The translations under genes and the position numbers were made by a program. The notes beneath the pieces are model-generated. The model had not been told where the DNA came from. It did no database searches and worked only from the letters and a program-made list of their open reading frames with translations. Positions 44,971 through 56,907 of a stretch of 64,000 nt of DNA are shown piece by piece; the stretch's first letter is position 1; every line of letters starts with the position of its first letter. Source of the DNA: Neostapfia colusana (Eukaryota > Streptophyta > Magnoliopsida > Poales > Poaceae); contig JASWHV010000004.1 in the NCBI GenBank assembly GCA_030760725.1, positions 55,643,136 through 55,707,135 of the forward strand. Direction: 5' to 3'.

Positions 44971-46812
44971 TTTGCACAAGCTACACCATTACCAGACCAA
45001 ATACAAGCTAGTTAAATCCAACTTGATGAACTCCCTCTTTGGAAGTTCATCTCAACTAGGTTTGGTCACTACGAGACGTTACTATCGCCTTGTCATCACG
45101 TATACTACCCTTTTATCTTCAATACGACACAAACATGGTCTCTAGTAAAAGAAACTTGAGTGAGATCTATACTCAATTCTTTCACAAGTTGAAGATAACC
45201 TCTCATGAGTATGTTCTACCCCATTGGAATTACTTAAACCCCTTAGGGTACAACAATCTCTCCAATGAGTTCAATTGTCACTCCTCTGTCAGAATGACCA
45301 GTTGCTACATATTCCAGGTTTTGATCTGATTCTGGGCAGTTTCATGACTCAAGTTGAATACCACAGTTAAAGTTAACTTCAGTATCTTTCCAACGAGTAC
45401 TTATCTGCCCTCAGATCAGCTCTGGCTTAGAAGTTATTGTAATTCAATGTCAACAGAATTTCTGGAAGAATTTCAACAGCACCTCCCTTGGAAGTTGCTG
45501 TTTTCAACCATTGTTTCCACTGAATTCCGTACTGAAAATACAGAAACTTTGAATTACAAAGATGTCATACATCTCCTTCCCTTTCTATAGATGGATGATA
45601 CGAAAATTTTTGATTTTTCTACTGTATGTTATGCTTGAAAAACAGAACAGTCCAGAGAGTGTTTTGAATCTGTCCTGGTTCTGGACAGTTTACATTACTC
45701 TGGGATTTAAGCCATCTTAAGGTGTGATTCAGCTCTGGAAGTCTACAACAAAGTTGTAGAGTACTTAAACACCTTTACAGAACTATATCCCACACCTCCA
45801 TTGGCAAACTAATTTGTGAGTTATGCCTTGTCAAAGTTCAGCAAACTTGCTGCCCAACACAGAGCACTCTGTTTTTAAATCCCTTTGACTATCCTGCTCA
45901 ACTATCAAATTCTTCAACCCAACCAGGGTCCTAAATGTTGAAACTTAGTTATTTTAATTCATGGTCATCATTATTTTTTCATGCACATGCCACACTATGT
46001 CGGTACTACGTTCCTCACAAAAAGAAAATCCTAACCGGATTATACCGGCATATACGTCTCATGTGTGGCACTAAACGGTCTCTCGCACACGTTGTCTACA
46101 CGGATACATACGTGGTTAGTACCTGCAGAAGACCACACAATAATGATGCACTCAAAGGTTATGTTTCTATTTCAGGCAGGTCCATATTTGAAAGTGAATA
46201 CAAATACCCGTATCATTTCCATACGGCCGTCCCTGAGTTAGGTCACGTCTCAAGGTACGTGATCGTGTTTCAACACCACACGACAGGGAACCCGAGTATA
46301 TCATGAATGGGTCATCACGGTTGGGAATGTTATCAATCCAACAGATACCACCTACTGCCCTGCAGGGCACGCTGATGGCAAGCGCTGCGTATGTCCTCCT
46401 GGGCTATTTCCAGACGAACACACTCTCGCGTTACTGACCACGCGATAGGGTCTCCACATACTTGCCTAATGCACGCTAGGGATCAGCGTTTCATATGAAC
46501 TCAGGAACATGAAGAGTCCAAGAATTTCATATTGGTGTCCCACACCAAGCTGTGAGACCTATCCCTGAACCACGTTCCTCGTCAGGGGAGCTAACCGAAA
46601 TTGAACCGCTTTCAGTAGTGTTCCTTACATTCTTACCAGAGCGTAGGTGCGTCGTTACATAATTAAACTTCAGAATTAAAACACATATGTTAGCCTTGCC
46701 ACTTTAAGTAACTATGCTAATATAGTCCTTACTTGGGCAAACTACCGAATCCTCACCGTAAACCTAAGTTTTCCCGTAATACAGTCCTTAATTACTGTGC
46801 TATCCCCAATGC
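44971..46812 (-). other. Gy6 leader between PBS and gag
   Basis: Non-coding. The part at 45990-46620 resembles the leaders of Gy2 and Gy8, with a hairpin CCGTAT/ATACGG at 46208-46226. I see no gene. Confidence 0.75.
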
Positions 46813-46825
46813 GGCTCTGATACCA
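46813..46825 (-). other. Primer-binding site of Gy6
   Basis: Minus strand TGGTATCAGAGCC, a perfect complement of the plant initiator tRNA-Met 3' end, three bases from the LTR. Confidence 0.93.
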
Positions 46826-47086
46826 GGCTGTGGCGGACCGGAATCCACTCATCCAGGATAGCAGAGGGTTGTGCCGCACGATGCGACACCCGACAGCACA
46901 CATCATGAGCACACATTATATTACAAGGGAAAACCAACTGGAACTGTACAAACTAGTACAATAGTCAGTTACAAACTAGTGTCTTTATTACACAGCGGAA
47001 GTTTCTTTTATATAAATCACGCCGCCTATCTACCAAAAGTTGGTTGCCCAGCCCTAGGGCAACCCACACTAGCTGCCCTCCTCAGC

Positions 47087-47184
47087 TCAGCGCGGCGGGT
47101 ACGACTCCCACTGAGCCGTAGTCCCCGACGGAGGGTAACCCTCGCCGGTGGACTCGTAACCCGAGTCCGTGGGTGGCTCCTAAC
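47087..47184 (-). pseudogene. LTR exon B (Gy6 5' LTR), early stop
   Basis: 98 nt as in the 3' LTR, but codon 2 is TAG instead of GAG. The end reads TAQWESYPPR and TGA. Confidence 0.5.
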
Positions 47185-48211
47185 CTGAAAAACACTTAAG
47201 CAGCAACCGTGAGCACGAGGGCTCAACAAGACTTAACCGACTCACCTAGGCATGAAACTCTACATGAGGTGTACAATGAACATAGGATAGTAACATTGCA
47301 GCAAATGGACACGCCTACAAGTTCATCCTTAATTCATCTTTTAGCAACAAGTTAACAGTTCCGGAATCTGAAATTTAGTAAGCAATATTTGGTGGCACAC
47401 ATGTAGCAATACCATTATATCATAACAGCAATATTGAATCATCACATTTCATACTATAGCCTACGTCACGACTCAGTGACCAAGTGGTACTCTTCACCGC
47501 GAGGGACGGCGAATCGACTTGATATAAACCTGCAGGGACACCCGAAGAGCACGTCACGTACGCCCTCCCATGGAGCTGCACAGCACGCTCACTCGATGTC
47601 GTACGGCACAACCTTTCACCCAACAGCCCAAACGTCGAACCGGTCGCACCGAAATGAGCAGGAGGTTCCCTAAATGGAGCATCTCTCTATGCCCGTTAGC
47701 AGATTTCCACCTTGCTGCCCTCAGCCTACACCTATAAATTGGTGCGTTATGCCTCGACGCCTGGAGGTTTAGGTTACATCGGTTTATCGGGGCCCATATA
47801 TCCGGTATGCCTTCGGTACGTTCAAACTTGATCAGTGTGGGCCGCACACGGATCGGTCCTCAATCGATACGGACAGGGCTGCGCACCCAAGACTCCCTCT
47901 TGCTGCGCCCTAGCCCCTGCCAAGTCTCATTTTTATTACTAAGGTGATCTCACATCACTCGACCAATCCCGTGTGTTCCATGCCTAACTCGCGAGTAGAT
48001 TCCAATTACTCGACTTGTACCGAAGTCCTATGAATCATTATGCATAGCCTGTCTATTCGAGACCCTAGACACTACCCTCACTCTTGGGGAAAAAATCTGG
48101 TTATGCAGTTGGGTTTTCATCCATCCTACACCTAATGCACATACATACTTCACACAACGCATGTAAACAAAGTAAAACTTTATAAAAGGCTTAATGCAAA
48201 CTGGGGCTTGC

Positions 48212-48292
48212 CTTGTTGCTGCTGGTCAGTGGTTAGGTCTTCATCCGGAAGGAGGAAGTCAAGCACTTCCGGAGTCCCCTCGCCTTCAGCGA
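48212..48292 (-). other. LTR exon A (Gy6 5' LTR), intact
   Basis: 81 nt, phase 1-1, donor CAACAAG|GCAAGCC. It encodes VAEGEGTPEVLDFLLPDE, then DLTTDQQQQ and one base. Joined by splicing to exon B, the next codon would be GGT (Gly), the start of GEEPPTD. Confidence 0.5.
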
Positions 48293-50967
48293 CTACATGT
48301 TAATTAATATGCACATAAGTTTAATTGTAAAGATTCTGCAACAAGTTCTACTAACAAGTTTTCAAAAACTGGAACCCTGTTTAATAATTTAAAATGAAAC
48401 TGGTGCTAGTGGTTTGGGTTTGGACCTAAGCACAGGATTAAGTGCTTAGTGGGTTTCCCCTCTTCTATATTGATCACCTTAAGTGGTTAAACAGAACAGG
48501 GGTGATTCAGAGCTTCAATGGAGCCGAGAATTTTCATGTGAGTTCCTTGTCACAAGAAAGTCCTCTGGACAAAAAACTAGTACTTTTCATTGAGTTGCTT
48601 GTTCAGAATAATTTTCTAAGCAATTAAGCAAAGCAGAATTAATTCTGAGATAACACCCATGTTCATGCCAAACTTAGTGAACTAAAATTTCAATTATATC
48701 TCATAGAGTTTGCATGAATTTTCCTAGCATTTTTGGAGCTAAGATATGCCCCGCACTGAATTTCCAAGTTTTGGAAATTCTCTGAAAATGTTTCTGTATT
48801 TAAGTGAATACAGCATCTTCAAATCTGAATTGCCCTGATCAAATCAACTCCAAATGATCTGAAACTTTTACAGGAGTTCACTAACATCCCAGAGAATGTT
48901 CTGGCAAAGTGCGAGGATTTTTGGATTAACCAAACTCCCTCTAAAATTCTTTTGCTGAAAAGCTTTAAAAAATGTTCCAGAATGAAATAATGAGTTTCAT
49001 ACAAATTGGGTTGCATATTTAGATAGAGGTATTTAATATGAATCCAACCCAATTTGAACCACTAAATTTGGAGCTTCCTAGCAAAATTTATGAGGTTCTA
49101 AAGTTTGGGGAAATTCTGGAATTTGAATTAGCCGGGAAAAATTCAAATCCCTAACAGCGGGTCCGGCCCACACGTGTCAATCCCTCGGATACCCCACACG
49201 GGGCCACAGGACTGTTTTCCGCATTGTCACAGATGATCCGGTGCAACAGAAGATCCCCCACTATTTACTGAGCGACTGACGAGCGGGCCCGGCCAACTCG
49301 CCGGAGCCGCGCTGATTTTTGCCGTCCGGCCAGCTCCCATGCCCTCCCTCGCCGCTAGTGACTAAAATCATGCGCTGAACACGATGGCATCATCTCCCCC
49401 GGCCGGCGGTGGCCCTAACCTAGCCGGTGACGTGCAGCGGCTCGGGATCACTTCAGCTACGTCACCCGTCTCTTCTTGCCCACCAAAACCTCGGTGAGAG
49501 GGCCCTGCAGCACCGGGGATCCCAGGGAACGTCGACATGGCCATGCAAAGGCTCGGGGAAGGCTCTAACCTAGCTGTCACCATGAGCCCGATCCTCCCCG
49601 CCATAATTGCCGTAACAAAACCTAGAAATACTCGGCCTACGTGCGATTTCAAGCTAGGGATGTGAAGGGCTAATGATCGTCGACGAGTGGCGGTCCTGTG
49701 TGCAAGATTTCACGACCTAAGAACAAGGGTGGCGGGTGAATTTGAGTTTACCGTGTCGGGAGGTCTGTTCGTGCCCGGCGGGGAACTTCCTTCAAATTCA
49801 CGCTCGGTGGATCACGTCACGGCTTGAGCTCCGGTTATGAGCACCACCGGTTCCTAGCGCGTCCGAGACTGCTCTTGCCCAGCCGTGAAACGACCCTCTG
49901 CCGAGCTGTCCATGTGCGCACCTCCCCTTGGTTCTTTTCGGCCGCCGTGAAAAACACAGTCTCTCAGATTGTTGTGGCTCAGCTCGACTGGAAATGGTGC
50001 GAGCGGATCGTGAGGAGTCCCGTGGTGCTGTTTGGGTGAGTTGCCGAGGCTTGCCCGCGAGATGAAATCACTCTCGAGCAGTTGACCATGGCAGCTGCTC
50101 CTCGGTGTTCTAGCGTGCGAGAGGCCGGGGGCTGGGGGTCTTCTGGGTGCTGTGGCGAGATGGGGCACGGCTGAGAGTTAATACTCGAGGAGTTCGCCAG
50201 CGCGAAGGATACCGCCCCCGAGCGAGCTGCGGTGGTGTCTCGGTGGCGTCTGTGGAATCATCGGCTCTGTTCGAGTGAGCAAGACTTAACCCTGAAGGCT
50301 GCAAATCTTTTTGCAATTTGTAACCTCCCAATGACATGTGGGCCCCACTGGTCAGTACCCCCCTCATCTCTCCAAAGATCCCCAAAACTTGGTAAGTGAT
50401 CAATTCAAATGTTTGGAGTCCAAAACTGAGCTACATATGGATAGTTGGACAAATTTCCCCCAAATTCAAATGTGTATGTGAATTTTTGCACATTTGAATC
50501 CTTTTTAGAAAAAAATGGTTAGCAAACCTTTTCAAAAATTACTGAAACTTTGCCTACCCACTAATTGGGACCTAAGGAATCCAAATATGCAATTTGATTC
50601 TTGTGTTAGCTGCTGCAACCAAGAGTTTGAACACAACAGTTTTGAATCACCATTATGTCCTCCCCTCATTTGAATTTTGAGTTGGACATTTAGTTCAAAT
50701 TCTGATTTTCAAACCATCCCATTGCACTTGAGTACTTCAACTCGGTGGTCTTAATCCAACTAAGGTCCAAACATGCAAATGACTCTAAGTTGGTTTTAGA
50801 ACAACCTCTCATGTGTTATCATATGTGTAGAAGTTTGAACCAATCACCTTTTGATGGAGGTTACTTGCTCTTCACAATTCTTCACAAGATATTCACCACA
50901 AAAACTGTGGTGTTGTGAGGTGATGAAAAGTTTTTGCAAGTCCCTTTTCTTGCGCTTTTACACCGAC

Positions 50968-51510
50968 CCTGTGAGACAGGTGTTGCCCCCGGAGCTAGCC
51001 TCTGCGGAGAAGCGAAGGCAGTTCCACAGGACACGTGTCACCCTCGGAGCTAGTCACCGCGGAAATCAGAGGACCAGACGTGCGGGATACGTGTCGACCT
51101 CGGAGCTCACCTTTGAGAGGTCCGGTCCTATTGGACACATGTCGCCACAGGAGCTTATCTCCGGAAGGTCCGTCACTGTTGAACACGTGTCAACTTCGGA
51201 GCTCATCTATGAGCAGAAAGGGAGTCTGGCACTGTTAGGACACGTGGCCATCCGGAGCCACCTCCGAAGAGAGGGTAAAGTCTGGTACTGACACGTGGCG
51301 TGCGCGGAGCCACCTCCGAATAAGAGAGGATGTCCCGACCGCCAGGATACGTGGCGCACGCGGAGCTCACCTCAGAAGGAGAAGGGAGGTCTCGCTCACT
51401 TGACACATGGCACAACCGGAGCTCGTCTCTGCAGAAAGGAGGAGACCAGGCCCCGGTGGACACGTGGAGCTTCCGGAGCTCATCACCACGGAGGTAACGA
51501 GTTCTGGAGC
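50968..51510 (+). repeat. G-box minisatellite array, right part
   Basis: About ten degenerate units of 45-60 bases. Each holds an (A)CACGTG(G/T)C or close variant, then CGGAGCTCA(T/C)CTCCG, then a purine-rich end. CACGTG is intact at 51032, 51184, 51241, 51292 and 51461; TACGTG is at 51088 and 51348; CACATG is near 51136 and 51404. Confidence 0.8.
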
Positions 51511-51644
51511 GGTTTTTAAGCCGACCTGAATTCCACAATGTTACCGCACCAAATAAACTCAAGATAAGTTGTTAAGATTCAACGATAATCTGAATAGGAC
51601 TCTTATTCGAAATACAATCAGATTAGGACTCTTCTTCTCCTGAT

Positions 51645-51653
51645 TATAAATAG
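51645..51653 (+). promoter_or_regulatory. TATA box of the Gy5 3' LTR promoter
   Basis: TATAAATAG, about 135 bases downstream of the last G-box unit and 500 upstream of exon A. Transcription would be expected to start about 30 bases downstream. Confidence 0.65.
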
Positions 51654-51674
51654 AACCCAGAACCTCTGGCCAAA

Positions 51675-51831
51675 ACCACGAACTTCTTTTCCACCTCTTG
51701 AACCGACGACATAGAGCCCTAGCCCCGACTCGCCGAGTAAGCCTATCGCCGGAGTTCAGTCGAGGAAGATCGACGGAAGGGAGCCCAACGATCTGTCTGA
51801 TCAGAGAAGGACCCCGAGGCCAAGAAGAACG
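51675..51831 (+). other. Candidate exon 1 of the Gy5 LTR gene
   Basis: From the expected transcription start to the donor GAAC|GTAAGG. The frame that would join exon A in phase 1 is open throughout (ends TICLIREGPRGQEE), but it holds no ATG. A start would have to be non-AUG, or the first exon is untranslated. Confidence 0.35.
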
Positions 51832-52153
51832 TAAGGTAGGTCTCGAATACCACCTTACGACATCATCGTGTTTTCTTTGCATCTGTTTATTGATTCCTTT
51901 CGAACATAAGCTTTCTCGTGGACAGATCACTTGTTGAACGGGTTGATCTAAAGACAAGATCATCACCACATCCACATTTGATCCAAACACCTCTGTTCAT
52001 CATAAAACCATGCAAGCCATGCAAGAATACGTACAAACTCATCTAGTAAAACTGATTATAGGATAGCGTGCATATGCATCATCGCATCTAGTTAAAGTTT
52101 GTACATGATATTCATTGCTGTGGATCTTGTATGTGCGTGATCCTGTATAGCAG

Positions 52154-52234
52154 GACAAGCTCAGGGAGCTGTCTACGACGAGCTGCAACAACAAGGTTTC
52201 GAGATCCAAGAGCAACCGGAACTGCAAGAACAAG
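52154..52234 (+). other. LTR exon A (Gy5 3' LTR), intact
   Basis: 81 nt, phase 1-1, between TGTATAGCAG and CAAG|GCAAGT (a textbook GC-type donor). It encodes QAQGAVYDELQQQGFEIQ, then EQPELQEQ and one base. It is acidic and Gln-rich, like the Gy6 exon (DQQQQ). The same length as in Gy6 is notable because the DNA has no obvious similarity. Confidence 0.5.
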
Positions 52235-53513
52235 GCAAGTGCCCCTTGACCATATTGATCCTATGTTTTGGGAAAAAACTATTTTGTTTTGAGAAAAGAT
52301 GTATGTGCTGAATCAAACATGATAGGGAAACCCTTTTATAGGAGTTTACTAGCTTTCGTTAAACCACCCTTGTCGCCAGTGATGTTTATGAGTCGGGTAT
52401 GATTTTTTTACTTTTATGCTTCGCTGAGTCCATGGGATTGGGAAGCGAGATAGATGTGTCTAGCTAACTGCACTCGTAATGATAATGAGAAACTGATGTT
52501 GTTAATGAACATGGATCGGAGGGAGATCTAGGCAAGACTGGGTTTGTGAATGAGGTAGCGTGAGATGGTGGTTTACTTGCCGTAGATCTAAGGACCGGTT
52601 CATGCAAGCACATGCCAGGATAACCGTGCCACCACAAGGCCAAGTATGGGTGCGGCTTAGCTGACTAATTATGTAAGTTGCTAGATTGTTATGGACCGTG
52701 GAAGGCGCGGGGAATGGGAGTCGAGTGAGGACTGCCCTGGGAACTGCATGACACATGAGGGGGGCCCGTGGGTGGGGGAATTGGAGATTCTAGCCTGCCG
52801 GTGAAACCTTAGTGAGTCCATACATCTAGTAGCCCCTTTGTAAAAGCTATGTTGTGATCTCTTGGCCATACACCGACGGTTGTGTACTGGTATAATGGAG
52901 GTTCTGCAGTCGCCGACGGGTGACAAAATCACAAACTTGTGGGTAAAGAGGTGCAAACTCTGCAGAGTCTAAAACTATCATGATAGCCGAGCATACGGTC
53001 ACGAGCGCCTGGCCAACTTCCATGATTAGATGGGATGGTGATTGGATATGGGTATTGGTTATGGTTTTGGATGGTTTGGTTTTGGTTTTGTTTTTGGGAC
53101 TGTTTAGTCCGGGTGATAAGATGGGTTGCATGACTGTTGAGTCATGGCAACAAGGTTGGTCTCTGTGGGAGACGAAGTTATTTATGAGATGAAATGGTAG
53201 CAAATAAGAGATGGTATTCGTGAGATGGTAGCGAATACGAGGAGGTATTCGTGAGCAAGAATGAGATTGATTGATGTCTGGTTGTGACATGGAAGGTAAT
53301 GAACATAATGGAGGTATGATTGGTATTTTAATACATGTTGGGATTACATTCACTTAAAGATGAGTTGCTGTTTTATCATGGTTTTGATAAATAAACTTTG
53401 CTTTCTGCAATGAGCCTTTTTATACCTACCTTGTTATGAGCTACATATCATATTTTCCCGCACTTGCTGAGTACATCACTGTACTCAAACATGCATTATT
53501 ATTTCATCATCAG

Positions 53514-53554
53514 CAACCGGAGAAGATTACTATGAAGACCAGGTGGAGCATTAG
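53514..53554 (+). other. LTR exon B (Gy5 3' LTR), intact
   Basis: 41 nt after CATCATCAG, phase 1: with the junction base it encodes ATGEDYYEDQVEH and TAG. AATAAA follows about 150 bases downstream. Confidence 0.5.
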
Positions 53555-53704
53555 GCGTGTGATCTGTTCTCAACCTTGCCTGTGGGGATGAAGTATAGAT
53601 GGAGCCACTGCTGCTTAGAATTGCTTCCGCATTAGAATAAAGACTTCCGCTGTTAGACTAAGACTTCCGCTGTGAGCATGAGTTCAAGACTCATGAGACA
53701 TTGT

Positions 53705-53710
53705 AATAAA
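53705..53710 (+). terminator. Poly(A) signal of the Gy5 LTR
   Basis: AATAAA in TTGTAATAAACTC, also at 26393-26398 in the 5' LTR. Comparable signals follow exon B in the other LTRs. Confidence 0.6.
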
Positions 53711-55667
53711 CTCTGTTATTTGTGGTCATATATATTCTGAATTCTGTTTGTGGAACATATGTGTATGTCTGATGAACATCCTGCGCACACATATGCATCA
53801 GTTCTCGGTTCCGTGGTTTTCCACAGAATTGACGGCCTCACGCTTTCACGGCCAAGCAAGGGTGGCAACGGAAGGTCACGGCCACCATGCTGCTCTCACT
53901 CGAATCTCAAGCCACGCCGGGAAGCATCGGCGGCGAATTTCTAGTTTTTGCTCCGGCGAGTTGTACCCGAGAAGCTGGTACGGTTTCTTCAAATTCCACC
54001 TCTCTGCTCCTCCATAGGTCATCAAATCTTGCACATAGGCGCTGGACTAGCTGGCGATCATGTTTCCTTTAGGATCCGTTGCATGAAAACACCTCAGAGC
54101 GACGTATTCCGAGCTCTTCCGAGGGTGTTCTTCATGGACTCATTCAGTCGCACGGTAAAACCGTTTTTGCGGCCACTCCCGAGCTAGTTTGAGGTTGTGC
54201 CGAGCTTCCTAGTCATGTCTTGGTGCTGTAGAGCTATTTGGTCAAGGTTTTGGCTGGTTAGAACCCACGGCCGACGGCACCGACCTCAACCGAGGCCGCC
54301 GCACGTCGCCGGGCTATTTCCGGTCACTGGCAACTCGAACTGGTACTCCCAACATGTTCCTCAACGGCACAAACTCCCTGACGGCGAGTTTTGGCTCGAG
54401 TGGTGACCAGCAGCGGTGATCCGGCGAGCTACAGCTCGCTCCGGCGAGGTGGCGGCGGCGCGCGCGTGAAATAGAATCGGGAGGTTGAAGAAGGGGTGGG
54501 TCCCATCTATCAGCGGCTCGAAATTTAAATCCTCGATCGGCTGTGGACGAGATCTGGTGTGCTGGCGTGCAGAGAACCACGTGACCCGGTGTGGCTTCAA
54601 CCCTATTGGCTGGGATTTAAACAGTGGGTTCAGCCGAGTTTTCAGTAGGAAAAATAATTCCAGAGATGGCTACAACTTTAGAAATTCATCTCTCTGTAGA
54701 AACCTCCAAATTGAGTAATTCCAATTGGGTTGGATTCATCTTTCAGAGTTCTATCCAAATATGAACTCAGATTTGTATGAAAGTCAATATTGTATTCTGG
54801 AAAATTCTTTGAAGGGTTTCTGAAAAAGAATTATTGAGGGAGTTTGGGTTATCCAAAAATCCTCAAATTTTGCCAGAATATTCTTTAGAATAGTGTTGAC
54901 CTTCTAGCAAATGTTCAGCTCATTTGGAAATCATTTGAGTAGGAATTTGCTAAAAACAATCTGCTGTGTTCACAAGAAGTCCAGAAACATTTTCAGAAAA
55001 TGTTTCCCACTTCTAAAATCTATTCTGGGAAATTCCCAGCTCTAAAAATCATAGGAAAAATTAGGTAAGCTCTCTGAGACATACTTGAAATTGTAGTTCA
55101 CTTAATTGGGCATGAAAATTCACATTACTTCAGAATTAATTCTTTTAAGTAGAAATTCTTAAAGAACTGTTCTGGAAGAACTCCTCAAGTAAAAGGGCTG
55201 AATTTTGGACCAATTGACTCTCATGTGACCAGGAACTCACATGTAAATTATCAGCTCAAGTTGAGCCCTTGAACTACCTGTGCTTGTTTTCCATACTTAT
55301 GTATATGTGGAAATACATAAGGAACATTGTGAGAATTATGGAGAACACAATTTAACTCCATATTAGCTGCAGTTTGGCAAGCTAAATCCCTAGGTAGTAT
55401 AGAACCTGCTGTAAAAGTTTTGAGGCCATTGGAGTTCTTGTTCTTCAGTTGCATCCAATTCTTTTCAGCTCATCTATTATGTCCATTAGGGAAAGTAGTT
55501 AGTGTATAACTAAAACACTAAGATCCATTTAGTCATTTCTGTTTCCTTGCACAACAGAGGCAAACCAAGCCATTCTTGGCTTTTACACACAACCTCTGTT
55601 CCTAAGAAATTAAGTCTTAACTTCTTTCCATTGCATTCTATAAAATTGTGCATATGCATTTCAATAG

Positions 55668-55784
55668 GAACCATAACGAAGAGGATTCAAATGAGCAATT
55701 CATTGAAGTGGATCAAGCTCCGAAGAATCAAGGGTTGATCAGCAAGGATACTAACTGCTTATATATGACTACCCTACAAAATAG
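55668..55784 (+). other. LTR exon A (Gy7 copy)
   Basis: 117 nt (39 codons), bounded by TTTCAATAG and AATAG|GCAAGC. Open in phase 2: NHNEEDSNEQFIEVDQAPKN, then QGLISKDTN. It is acidic, like the other exon A peptides. The phase agrees with the Gy4 and Gy7 exon B. Confidence 0.45.
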
Positions 55785-56638
55785 GCAAGCTCCGGTTTGC
55801 ATTTAACAGCTGTTAAGTTTTTATTTTGTATTCACTTTCGGTTAAGATATGAATTGTGCCTTAGATCTAGTGTTTCATACCCCTCTTGCGTAACCAAGTG
55901 AACCCATGGAGTGTTGAGTAGGTGTCTTTCACCGTGTAGAACTGCCATGCTTAAGTACGGTTTGGTAGAAGTCGAGTGATGAGATGCTACTCGCATGTTC
56001 AGAAACAACAGGGACATACGGGATTGGTTCAAAAATGAATTAGCAAGTTAAAGTTGAGACCGGAAGGTTGTAGGGGCAGCCGGACATAGAGGTCTGGGTG
56101 CTATAGACCTGTCCGTGTCAGTCAAGGACCGATCCGTATGCGGCCCTGTTGAACAAGTTTGAGTTGTGTACCGGACTCATGCTGGTATTATGGGACCCAG
56201 TAAACCGATGTACCTCGGAAAGCTGTCGTTGGGCCTTTTCGGGTCGCCTCAGGCGGACGGCCGCTGTGCAGTATGTGGGGAACATTCTCATGACATCTCA
56301 TGTCGGCAGGTGCACCATGAGAGTGGCTACTGTACGGGGCGACTTGATCGATTCAACGGGGGTGAAACGGGAGAAAGACAGCCAGATACGACGTCAGTGA
56401 TGGTTGCTGTAGGAACCGTCGAGTACGGGCGTACGTGTCGTGTAGTCCGGGTGTTATTGATTCGAATCACCATCACTCGCGGGATGGACCGAGCATACTT
56501 GTTCTCACAGTCTTGACGTAGTAAGAACTTGCATGAGAAAGGAACTAATCACATAGGTTTGAAATTTATTATATCTTTGTATGGTAACTTTGATGATTAG
56601 CTAGTGCAAATTTGATTCATCTATGCCATGAGCAATTT

Positions 56639-56684
56639 ACATCGGGGGAAAGCGTTTCTTGTTTGATTGTGGACTCCCGATGTG
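56639..56684 (+). other. Conserved LTR hairpin (Gy7)
   Basis: Arms ACATCGGGGG and CTCCCGATGT pair with one G-U wobble. Relative to Gy8 an A-T pair has become G-C on both arms, a compensatory change. Loop AAAGCGTTTCTTGTTTGATT. Confidence 0.65.
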
Positions 56685-56873
56685 GCATGCCCAAGGTTAC
56701 ATAAAATTGCTGCAAATAATACCAGAAAGTAAGAATTCACTTTTAGGCGAGTTTATTATGCATTATGCTATCCTACTTTAGGTTCATAACCTCACATAGA
56801 GTTTCATGTTTAGGGTGACGGTTAAGTCTTGCTGAGCGTTCTGCTCACGGATGCTATCCGAGTTGTTTTGCAG

Positions 56874-56907
56874 GTTTGACTTCATGCTTATGATGGGATG
56901 CCGATGA
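56874..56907 (+). pseudogene. LTR exon B (Gy7 copy), broken
   Basis: Starts like Gy4 (FDFMLM) in phase 2 but meets TGA after ten codons because of small indels. Confidence 0.4.

Larger units (their letters stand above)
29006..50962 (-). mobile_element. Complete 22-kb Ty3/gypsy element Gy6 with 4.1-kb LTRs, holding copia Co1
   Basis: Minus orientation: 5' LTR 46829-50962, PBS 46813-46825, leader 44971-46812, copia insertion 37912-44965, gag, protease, RT, RNase H, integrase with chromodomain-like tail, polypurine tract 33194-33210, and 3' LTR 29006-33193. The target duplication CCGAC is intact. The LTRs start TGTAAAAG and end CCGCCACA (minus strand). Without Co1 the element is about 14.9 kb. 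It is inactive through at least five stops or frameshifts. Confidence 0.94.
46829..50962 (-). repeat. Gy6 5' LTR
   Basis: 4134 bp, plus-strand edges TGTGGCGGACC and CTTTTACA. It aligns end to end with 29006-33193. GC-rich island 49150-50380; exon A 48212-48292; exon B 47087-47184; poly(A) signal complement 46984-46989. Confidence 0.92.
50963..53842 (+). repeat. Gy5 3' LTR, second segment
   Basis: Begins with the right target duplication of Gy6 (CCGAC, 50963-50967) and continues the LTR from 29005. It holds the G-box array (50968-51510), a TATA box (51645-51653), a GC-rich first-exon candidate (51675-51831), exon A (52154-52234), an intron-like stretch, exon B (53514-53554), AATAAA (53705-53710) and an end near 53842 (GGCCTCACG, against GGTCATCACA in the 5' LTR). 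The part from 52321 on matches the 5' LTR. Full LTR length is about 3.1 kb. Confidence 0.88.
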
